Origin: CAYUST01 sp041908765
GTDB lineage: Bacteria; Patescibacteriota; Gracilibacteria; Absconditabacterales; Absconditicoccaceae
DNA length: 9,966 nucleotides
Assembly (NCBI GenBank): GCA_041908765.1
Contig: JAYREU010000026.1
Span: forward strand, 1-9,966
Direction: 5' to 3'
Shown here one piece after another: positions 1 to 6,367 of the stretch. A model generated the notes under the pieces. The model was not told where the DNA came from, searched no databases, and saw only the letters and a list, made by a program, of their open reading frames with translations. The number at the start of each line of letters is the position of its first letter. Positions within the stretch are counted from its first letter, which is position 1. Both the position numbers and the translations under genes were made by a program.

Positions 1-995
1 AACACCGTCGTGTGGAGACTCTTGTAGCCGTTGGGTTTGGGAATCGCAATGTAATCTTTCATCTTGCTAAAAATAGGCGTATAATGTTTGTGAATGATTC
101 ACAACATATTATAACAATCTCCTACCTCATTGGTAAGTACTCTAAACGCAAGGACATCCATCACTTTGGAAATATCTTGTGTCTGATATTTGAGCAATTT
201 TTTGTAAATTCTAAAGGGGCTTTTGATTCTTCCTTTGATTTCACAGTAGGTCAATCATTCTTCATCGCATAGGCGAGCGAGCGTCTCTATTCATTGCTGC
301 TTGAAGCCCTCTACATTGCCGTATTGTTTGAGGATATAGTTACGAATTCTGGTATATTCTCTCGTGTCTAGGTTTTTGAAAGCCCCATTTTCTAGATATC
401 CTTGATAGACATAGAGGCCAAGTCTCTTGGCAATCGGCACATAAATTTTGAGGGTTTCCTCGGCTATTCTCACTCTTTTTTCTTTCTTGGGATGAAAATG
501 CAATGTTTGGATATTGTGTACACGATCCGCCATTTTGATGATGATTACTCTGAGATCTTTTGCCATAGCGAGGAATGTCTTTTTGAGTGTTTCAATTTGT
601 CTTTCCTCTCCTCTATATCTTACTTTGGAGACCTTGACGAGACCATCACACAAGGTAGCTACTTCCTCTCCAAATTCTTTTTTGATGTCTTCGAATGTCA
701 CTTCCGTGTCTTCAATGATATCGTGCAATAAGGCGGTTTGTATACTCGGAAGATCAGGTTTGACGTCCATGAGAAACTCAAGCACTCTCAATGGATGCAC
801 AATATAGGGCTCTCCAGAGTGTCTTTTGACATCTTTGTGATGGAGCTGGGCAAAGGCATAGGTAGCATAAATAATTTTCTTCTGTGCTGGAGTGAGATAA
901 GTAGCTTGAGCCAATATCTGATCCAGCAAAAATTTGGGATCTTCATCAAAGATCAGTTGGTAGTTTTCAAACTCTTGTATTTTGGCTATATCCAT
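1..995 (-). CDS. rel: Rel/SpoT-family (p)ppGpp synthetase/hydrolase, C-terminal part cut by window edge
   Basis: Stringent-response enzyme that makes and breaks (p)ppGpp from GTP/GDP and ATP in the cytoplasm. The 331 residues in the window hold the N-terminal HD hydrolase domain: RHSGEPYIVHP around 58-68, LLHDIIEDT at 89-97, and KMADRVHNIQTL at 154-165. They also hold the start of the synthetase domain, up to IAIPKPNGYKSLHTTV at 316-331. The HD residues (R58, H67, H91-D92, E95-D96, D157) are all present, so hydrolase activity is likely and a bifunctional Rel/SpoT is more probable than a RelA with a dead hydrolase. The regulatory C-terminus lies off the left edge. Three in-frame TGA codons are read as Gly: G235 (291-293), G247 (255-257) and G299 (99-101). 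G299 sits in LGIIH, where relatives have Gly. I chose the ATG at 995. An ATG at 1052 in the same frame adds a 19-residue hydrophobic-looking extension not expected of this family. Confidence 0.93.
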
Positions 996-1152
996 ACCGA
1001 AAGTAACATAAAGGATATGATTTGCAAATGCGTGCAAAAACACTATAAGCACGAGCGATCAAGGACTCTGCAAGAGAGTATATAGGAGAGCAAGAAAATT
1101 GCAATCCAAGCCACAGGTATTTTGTTGATTATTTTTATCCTATCGGTTGTGT

Positions 1153-1770
1153 ATGGAGGGTTCATTGCAAACAGCATTAGTTGCTATCGCGGGTATGATC
1201 ACCTTGTTGTGAATCATTTTGGGTTTGGAAAAAATGATCAGGATAATCATGGGAAATTATTTGATAGCGAGTATCATCTTGGGACTCAGTAATTTGATTG
1301 ATTTGATCTCAGGACGTTTGTTGATTGGTGCTACGACGTGAAGACGAGTTGATGGTATTCAACAAAGTGTCGCCTCATTACTCACTGCTGGTAAACCTAC
1401 GTTGTTATTGACGGTATATTTCATCTTATTGATCTTCATTACTACCAAATCTCATTTGGGGATTGGTAAGGTCAAGCACGAGGTGTTTAGATGGGTTTTC
1501 TTTGTTATTTTCCTGCCTTGCACGGTAATTAGCATGATGTTGACGATGGCATTGGCTATTTATGGCAACCAGATCATGGATTTGGAGAAATTAGCGGTGC
1601 TTGCTCAGCAGTTTGCCGACATCCCTCGGGTATATAACTTCATTATGCTTACTCCGTTGTGGATAGTACTCCCTGGCTTGGTTACTTTTGCTATTGCAGC
1701 CTTTGTCCTCAGGACCAAGGACGAAGTAGTGAGCAGGATTGTAGAAATCCACAATGATGATGGACATTAG
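1153..1770 (+). CDS. Small multi-pass membrane protein of unknown function
   Basis: I do not recognise this 205-residue protein. It shows about five hydrophobic segments: residues ~8-26, ~30-52, ~78-97, ~113-140 and ~165-188. The last is followed by a short charged tail ending in HNDDGH, so it is an integral membrane protein. Two in-frame TGA codons are read as Gly: G20 (1210-1212) and G63 (1339-1341). Without recoding only the part from about 1402 onward would appear open. The start is uncertain. I chose the ATG at 1153. A TTG at 1165 lies just behind GGAGGG (1155-1160), and a TTG at 1099 follows AGGAG (1084-1088) and would add 18 residues in the same frame. The gene diverges from rel with about 157 bases between the chosen starts, and a weak hairpin follows its TAG stop. 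Confidence 0.72.
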
Positions 1771-1803
1771 ATAGATGATAGGGAGAAATCCCTACTATTT
1801 ATC
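1771..1803 (+). terminator. Weak intrinsic terminator candidate after the membrane protein
   Basis: A stem AGGGA / TCCCT (1780-1784 and 1789-1793) closes a GAAA tetraloop immediately after the stop codon. An outer AGATA/TATCT pair can extend it. The following tract is T-rich but interrupted (TATTTATCTTT), so termination may be partial. Confidence 0.45.
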
Positions 1804-1804
1804 T

Positions 1805-1833
1805 TTCCGAAAATTCCACACTTCATTTCGGAA
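1805..1833. repeat. 8-bp inverted repeat upstream of ndk
   Basis: TTCCGAAA (1805-1812) and TTTCGGAA (1826-1833) are perfect inverted copies separated by 13 bases. There is no T-tract behind it. It could be a further hairpin at the end of the upstream transcript or a regulator site above the ndk promoters. The sequence does not decide which. Confidence 0.4.
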
Positions 1834-1861
1834 TTGTTCGGTTGATGTGCTCTATAATCAC

Positions 1862-1890
1862 TTGATTTTTATGCCCTACTTCTCTATAAA
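1862..1890 (+). promoter_or_regulatory. Sigma70-type promoter for the ndk-rpmE-bPH-atpD run
   Basis: TTGATT (1862-1867) and TATAAA (1885-1890) are separated by exactly 17 bases, about 43 bases ahead of the ndk ATG. A second perfect -10 hexamer, TATAAT (1853-1858), lies just upstream without a convincing -35 at 16-18 bases, so two start sites are possible. Confidence 0.6.
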
Positions 1891-1932
1891 GAAGGCCAAC
1901 CCATTTTTTACTTTGTTAAATTTTTTGAAATT

Positions 1933-2436
1933 ATGAAACAAAAAACATTAGTAGTTTTGAAACCAGACACTATTGGACGTGGTTTAGTAGGAGAGGTTCT
2001 GATGCGTTTTGAAAGAGTTGGTTTGAAGATATGTGGTATCAAGATGGTACAACCTGACAAAGACTTCTACTTTCATCACTATGAAACCATAGGCAAAATG
2101 ATTAGTCGTCGTGGCCAGAAAGCGTTTGATATGACACTTGATTATATGAATGTAGGTCCTGTAGTAGCTATCGTTTTGGAAGGTATTGAATCAGTCAAAC
2201 TAATGCGCAAAATGGTAGGAGCTACGCAATCTAGTGAAGCTGCACCTGGCACAATTCGTGGTGATTATTCACATATGAGTTTTGATTATGCAGATGTGAT
2301 CAACCAAGGTCTTCCCAATATGATACATGCATCTGGCGACCCAGAAGAGGCAGCATTAGAAATCGCTCATTGGTTCAAACCTGAAGAACTCTTTGAATAT
2401 GACCTATGTAACAAACCGTTTATATTTGGTCAATAA
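1933..2436 (+). CDS. ndk: Nucleoside diphosphate kinase
   Basis: Transfers the gamma phosphate of ATP to other nucleoside diphosphates through a phosphohistidine, keeping NTP and dNTP pools balanced in the cytoplasm. The 167-residue product opens with the family signature KTLVVLKPDTIGRG, has the nucleotide-binding stretch GATQSSEAAPGTIRGDYS (96-113), and carries the catalytic His as H132 in NMIHASGDPEEA. It is longer than the common ~140-150 residues. Part of the excess is an insertion of roughly 10-12 residues between RGDYS and the catalytic His (about 114-127). The gene contains no TGA codon and ends in TAA. No Shine-Dalgarno is visible before the ATG; the leader is T/A-rich. It is the first gene of a plus-strand run, 35 bases ahead of rpmE with no terminator between, so co-transcription is likely. 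Confidence 0.97.
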   Translation: MKQKTLVVLKPDTIGRGLVGEVLMRFERVGLKICGIKMVQPDKDFYFHHYETIGKMISRRGQKAFDMTLDYMNVGPVVAIVLEGIESVKLMRKMVGATQSSEAAPGTIRGDYSHMSFDYADVINQGLPNMIHASGDPEEAALEIAHWFKPEELFEYDLCNKPFIFGQ

Positions 2437-2471
2437 GCCCACTTCCCTATTTAATTATTTATTCAACTCCC

Positions 2472-2699
2472 ATGGCAAAAGCAGGAATTCACCCACAGTA
2501 CTTTGATAACGTACAAGTACAATGTATCTGTGGTCACACCTCTACGGTTTCAGCGGCAGTTGCTGGACCTATCAAGATTGAAAACTGCCCCAACTGTCAC
2601 CCTATCTATACCGGCAAAAAAGAGACGAAAGTTGTCAAAGGTAGAATGGAGAAGTTCTTGGAAAAGCAAAAGAAAATTGGTGCTTTACAAAGCAAATAG
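2472..2699 (+). CDS. rpmE: 50S ribosomal protein L31 (zinc-binding type)
   Basis: Component of the large ribosomal subunit that helps bridge the subunits. The 75-residue product matches L31: it begins MAKAGIHPQYFDNVQV, has the HPIYTGKK signature (43-50), and ends in a basic tail. It is the zinc-ribbon (C+) form, with C18, C20, C39 and C42 all present in the CIC...CPNC arrangement. No TGA codon is used. There is no Shine-Dalgarno; the start is fixed by the alignment of the N-terminus to the family. It lies 35 bases behind ndk and only 3 bases ahead of the next membrane-protein gene, so all three probably share one transcript. Confidence 0.96.
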   Translation: MAKAGIHPQYFDNVQVQCICGHTSTVSAAVAGPIKIENCPNCHPIYTGKKETKVVKGRMEKFLEKQKKIGALQSK

Positions 2700-2702
2700 T
2701 CT

Positions 2703-3317
2703 ATGAGAGCTCAGTTTATCACCTGATATTTGCGTGATAGTACTGTCTATACTGTGATCTGACATGATCGACTGACCTATGTAAAAGTCTTGATAGTGGG
2801 TCTCTTTATGTGGCTCGTTACTCGATTATTATATACGTTGTTGATAAGCTCAGTGGTATGGTCCTGGCGGACTTTTGTGTTTGGCTGTATTGGTGTTGGT
2901 ATCTATATCAGGACACTCTATGCACTCTTGGATCACTATCTCGATGTCTTGGTTGTTAGTGATTTGTGACTCATACTGCTTTCTTGGAATGGATTCTTCA
3001 GCTACCAAACAACTATTATCCAGCGGACGGCTATTGAACGCGTGAGTGAACAACAACATTCATTTTTGGATACGTTACTCCAATCATGAGATCTCGCTAT
3101 CAAAGTAGAAGATGAAATCTACAAATTTGCTAATGTGGCACATCCCACGGAGACGGTAGCAGCACTCCTCCACTGGAAACAAAAAATATTTCAAAGATCT
3201 ATACAACCAGAGAACCCTACTCCCCCCTCTTCGATAGACAAAGACAAATATGAATTATTAGTCGAGGCTTTGGGAGAAGTAGTCAGTGAGTATGTAGACA
3301 AAAAACATACCCACTAA
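2703..3317 (+). CDS. Membrane protein with bacterial PH-like (bPH2/DUF304-type) domain
   Basis: A 204-residue protein with two adjoining hydrophobic segments at ~28-50 and ~52-76. A bacterial PH-like domain of the YdbS/DUF304 type follows at about 78-160. The domain signs are HYLDVLVVSDLGLILL, then NGFF, then QRTAIERVSEQ, a QSGDLAIKVE strand and a closing NVAHPTETV. Members of this family sit in the membrane with the PH-like domain exposed; their precise role is mostly unknown and I assign none here. Four in-frame TGA codons are read as Gly: G8 (2724), G20 (2760), G89 (2967) and G129 (3087). G129 occupies the usual Gly of the (Y/S)GdixI strand. In the standard code only the tail from about 3135 would remain open. 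The gene starts 3 bases after rpmE, has no Shine-Dalgarno, and is followed after 36 bases by atpD. Confidence 0.8.
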
Positions 3318-3353
3318 ACCTATGAACCTTTTATTCACTTATATATGTTACGT

Positions 3354-4751
3354 ATGGCTCAATGAACCATTAGTGCGATTAGAGGAATTGTTGTAGACGT
3401 ACACTTCACTGAACAAGTCCCAGCAATTTATGAAGCAGTTATAGTAGATCAGCGTAATGCAAATGATCAAAGTGTTGTGATAGAAGTACTCCAACAACTT
3501 GAAGATGGCTATGTGAGAGGCATTGCTATGACTGCTACCGACGGTCTCAAAAGAGGTGATACGGTGACTGCTACAGGAGCTCCTATTTCAGTGCCTGTTG
3601 GACCACAAGTATTGGGCCATATTTTCAATGTCTTGGGTGAAACGATTGATGGTACACCAGCTATACAAGGTGAGGAAAAATGGCCAATTCATCGTGATGC
3701 ACCAGAATTCACGGAACTTGCTACCAAAGCTACAACCTTGGAGACCGGTATCAAAGTAGTTGATCTCTTGGCTCCTATGCTCAAAGGTGGAAAAGTAGGA
3801 TTGTTTGGAGGTGCGGGTGTAGGTAAAACCGTGATTATGCAAGAGTTGATTCATAACATTGCCAAGGAACATAGTGGTGTTTCTGTAGTTTGTGGTGTAG
3901 GAGAAAGAACGAGAGAAGGAAACGATCTCTATCATGAGATGAAGGATAGTGGCGTCATCGACAAGACGGCGATGGTGTATGGGCAAATGAATGAGCCACC
4001 TGGGCCAAGAGCAAGAGTTGCGCTCACCTGATTGACTATGGCTGAATATTTTAGAGACAAGGAACATAGAGATGTACTCGTCTTCATCGACAATATTTTT
4101 AGGTTCACCCAAGCGGGTGCTGAGGTATCTGCGCTACTTGGAAGAATTCCATCTGCGGTTGGTTACCAGCCGACGTTGTCATCTGAAATGGGACAACTCC
4201 AAGAAAGAATTACTTCGACCAACAAATGATCTATTACTTCGGTACAAGCGGTCTACGTGCCTGCTGATGATCTCACAGATCCTGCACCTGCAAATACCTT
4301 TGCGCATTTGGATAGTACAATTGTATTGAGTAGATCTATTGCTGAAAAAGGTATTTATCCTGCAGTTGATCCGCTTGATAGTACCTCCACTGTTTTGACG
4401 GCAGAGGTAGTGGGTGAAGAACACTATATGATTGCCAAAAAAGTACAAGAAATTCTCCAAAGATACAAAGAGTTGCAAGATATTATTGCTATTTTGGGTA
4501 TGGAAGAACTTTCGTTTGAAGATAAGTTAGCTGTTTATAGAGCGAGAAAAATTGAAAAATTCTTCTCACAACCCTTTCATGTGGCTGAACAATTTACAGG
4601 TGTCCAAGGAAAATTTGTAAAACTTCCTGATACGATTAGATCATTTGCTCAACTTATTTCTGGAGCATGTGATGATATCCCCGAAGAGTTCTTTATGTAC
4701 AAAGGATCAATCGACGAAGTCATTGCAGCTTGGGAAGAAAGTAAGAAATAA
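3354..4751 (+). CDS. atpD: F-type ATP synthase beta subunit
   Basis: Catalytic subunit of the F1 sector, which makes or hydrolyses ATP at the membrane. The 465-residue product is full length. It has the Walker A loop GGAGVGKT at 152-159, the catalytic-Glu motif GERTREGNDLYHEM (E184), MNEPPGPRARVALTGLTMAE near 211-230, the Walker B VFIDN (D246), ALLGRIPSAVGYQPTL, and the C-terminal region through IIAILGMEELSFEDKL. Three in-frame TGA codons are read as Gly at G4 (3363), G226 (4029) and G292 (4227). All three align with Gly in the E. coli protein, which is the clearest proof of the code. I chose ATG 3354 because MAQG.I then matches MATGKI; ATG 3345 in the same frame adds three residues. No atpA, atpG, atpC or F0 gene is in the window, and the neighbours are unrelated. 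Base use resembles its neighbours and all catalytic motifs are intact. Confidence 0.97.
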
Positions 4752-4763
4752 GATTTAAGAATT

Positions 4764-5042
4764 ATGAGACACATGATGCTAAAACAAAGAGATGAAAATA
4801 TCAGCGATCTCCACGTCTTACCCAATGGGGAACTAGGAGGCAAAGTGCCTGAAGAACTCCATGCATTGGCGAGCAAAGAATCAATCGGTGGGTATATCAA
4901 AGGTATGCTAATCCTGGCTTTATTGCTGTGAGGTGCTGCTTATCTCAAACACAAAGCCGGGCAGAAAATAGAAGAAGTTCGCAAAGATATGCCCGTTGAA
5001 CAACAAAAAGCACTTGATACCTATACGGGACCTGGGATGTAG
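4764..5042 (+). CDS. Small single-pass membrane protein of unknown function
   Basis: A 92-residue protein I do not recognise. It has a polar N-terminal half (about 1-43) and one hydrophobic segment at ~44-62 (GYIKGMLILALLLGGAAYL). A charged, probably helical tail follows (KHKAGQKIEEVRKDM...) and ends GPGM before TAG. One in-frame TGA (4929-4931) gives G56 inside the membrane segment; in the standard code the gene would be broken there. It starts 12 bases after atpD and its stop codon lies inside the terminator stem, so it is the last gene of that transcript. That position would suit atpC, but I see no epsilon-subunit features: that protein is soluble, beta-sandwich and about 130 residues long. 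The conserved spacing and the TGA usage argue that it is a real gene. Confidence 0.7.
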
Positions 5043-5064
5043 CAACTGCTACGTCCTTTTTTTT
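5035..5064 (+). terminator. Strong rho-independent terminator of the ndk-atpD run
   Basis: GGATGTAG (5035-5042) pairs with CTACGTCC (5049-5056), with one G-U pair, around a CAACTG loop. It is followed directly by eight T residues (5057-5064). The stem overlaps the stop codon of the 92-residue protein. Confidence 0.88.
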
Positions 5065-5081
5065 ATGTTCTCTATTTACTT

Positions 5082-5116
5082 TTGAGAATTATTAGATATA
5101 TCTAATATCTTTTTTA
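5082..5116 (+). promoter_or_regulatory. 18-bp palindrome overlapping a candidate promoter of the NADAR gene
   Basis: TATTAGATATATCTAATA (5090-5107) is a perfect palindrome. TTGAGA (5082-5087) followed by TAATAT (5103-5108), 15 bases apart, could be a promoter whose -10 lies inside the palindrome; that arrangement would suit a repressor site. The AT-only core followed by CTTTTTT could also fold as a weak terminator. The preceding terminator already ends the upstream transcript, so I favour a regulatory site. Confidence 0.4.
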
Positions 5117-5128
5117 GTTTATTGAGAT

Positions 5129-5692
5129 ATGCAGATGTATTCATATGAGGAGTTGCAAACCGTCAAAACCTTTACTCCAACACAGATTCGTGAGGCTGCA
5201 TTGATTATGCATCCAGGGATGAAGGGGTATAATATTACTGCTGACGAAATTGCACATCTTTTTGAGGAAGGATCGAACTATGAACCTCTCAAAACACCAA
5301 TCACCGATGCATTTGGTAATGAGTTTTGGGATAATGAAGGATATTACATGGCTGCTAGAACACAGGACCAAGGGATCAAGAAGGCGATTGCTTTCCGCTC
5401 TGCAGGTTTTTGACTCTCCAGAAAAGCAAGAAAGATGTATGATCTAGAGCTAGATGAGCTGGCTAGAATTGACTATATGAGAGAAGGTATTCGCAAGAAA
5501 TTTGATGCAAACCCCCATCTCAAAGAACGTTTAGACGCAACGTGAGACAGAGAAATTATTGAATATACTTTTTGGAAAGACATATTTTTCGGGATCGATC
5601 AGGAGAATTTAACGGGCAAAAGTATCTTGGGAATGTTGCTCATGGAATATAGAGATGCACACAAAAATGATTGAACAACGCAAGACTCATAA
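5129..5692 (+). CDS. NADAR (YbiA/DUF1768-like) domain protein
   Basis: A 187-residue cytoplasmic protein. The NADAR fold fills about residues 50-177. The family pattern is visible as FWDNEGYYMAARTQD (66-80), a helix with KKAIAFRSAGFG (84-95), RIDYMREGIRKKFDANP (113-129), LKERLDATGDREIIEYTFWK (131-150), DIFFGID (151-157) and GKSILGMLLMEYRD (163-176). Family members act on N-glycosidic bonds. YbiA cleaves toxic early riboflavin intermediates, and other NADAR proteins remove ADP-ribose from guanine. I cannot tell which applies. Three in-frame TGA codons are Gly: G95 (5411), G139 (5543) and G182 (5672). G139 falls in the conserved ..L..TGd motif. The usual D..WG has Phe in place of Trp. The first ~50 residues are not typical of the domain. 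A HAD gene follows 19 bases later, so the two may be one operon. No DarT-like toxin is nearby. Confidence 0.8.
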
Positions 5693-5711
5693 CATTTATT
5701 TATACTACTAG

Positions 5712-6356
5712 ATGCTCCAAGCAGTTATTTTTGATATGGATGGGGTGATTTCAGATACGCAGAAGTTGCATTCTCAGGTGGAGTCTCAATTGTTGGCGAG
5801 ATATGGTATACACTTCTCTCCTGACGAAATTACTGCAACCTATGCTGGAGTCAGGACGAGAGATTTTTTTGCAGAACTCCTCGCACAACAATCACTACCG
5901 TATGATTTAGATACAGTACTTGACGAAAAACGTTCATTGATGCTCGATTTGGCGCAACAATGAGTACAAGAAATACCATGATCTGTAGCATTGCTGCAAC
6001 GTCTAGCAGCGCAAAACATTTCTTTGGCAGTTGCTTCATCATCAAACAAACCGTATGTGATGACCGTGTTGGATGCATTGCACGTGACTTCTTATTTTTC
6101 AGTGATAGTGACGTGAGATAGTGTCGAGCACGGGAAACCACATCCAGAATGTTATTTGCTAGCAGCGAAGCTTTTGGGCGTAGAGCCTGGACAGTGCGTA
6201 GTGATTGAAGATGCCGTCAATGGTATGCAAGCCGCGAAAGCAGCAGGTATGCAGTGTATTTGACTAGTGGAAGATACTACCAAAGACTATCCTACTCCTC
6301 ACCTCGTTGCATCATTAGATGCAATTACAGACACATATCTCAGAGCACTTTTGTAA
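5712..6356 (+). CDS. HAD-superfamily hydrolase, beta-phosphoglucomutase/phosphatase-like
   Basis: A 214-residue HAD phosphohydrolase of the subfamily with a small helical cap. All four motifs are present: I, DMDGVISDT with the nucleophile D8 and acid D10; II, VASSSN around S109; III, K142 in HGKPHPECY; and IV, VIEDAVNGMQAAKAAGM with E166-D167. The cap lies at about 15-85. The motif pattern is that of beta-phosphoglucomutases, phosphoglycolate phosphatases and related sugar-phosphate phosphatases, so the substrate cannot be named. Four in-frame TGA codons are Gly: G84 (5961), G90 (5979), G135 (6114) and G184 (6261). G90 is in the PGS...L turn and G135 in TGDSVEHGKP, both usually Gly. No Shine-Dalgarno precedes the ATG. 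It probably shares a transcript with the NADAR gene. Its TAA is 11 bases from the 3' end of the convergent protease gene, with no intrinsic terminator visible between. Confidence 0.92.
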
Positions 6357-6367
6357 ACGTTGAGAAA

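Noticed and set aside
291..1052. A truncated Rel protein, and likewise split or frameshifted atpD, protease, HAD, NADAR and yidC pseudogenes
   Set aside because: Every break is a TGA in frame with the continuation, with no indel, and alignments continue across it. Recoding explains all of them at once.
1086..1292. A separate small membrane protein gene in the other frame
   Set aside because: It has no ATG, GTG or TTG behind a binding site at a usable distance, and its second half is overlapped by the better-supported gene. It is kept only as a question in the findings.
4029..4229. TGA as tryptophan (code 4) or selenocysteine
   Set aside because: The atpD contexts LT.LTMAE and K.SITSV require Gly, and relatives have Gly there. 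Trp or Sec would break the catalytic fold and would be needed in dozens of unrelated genes.
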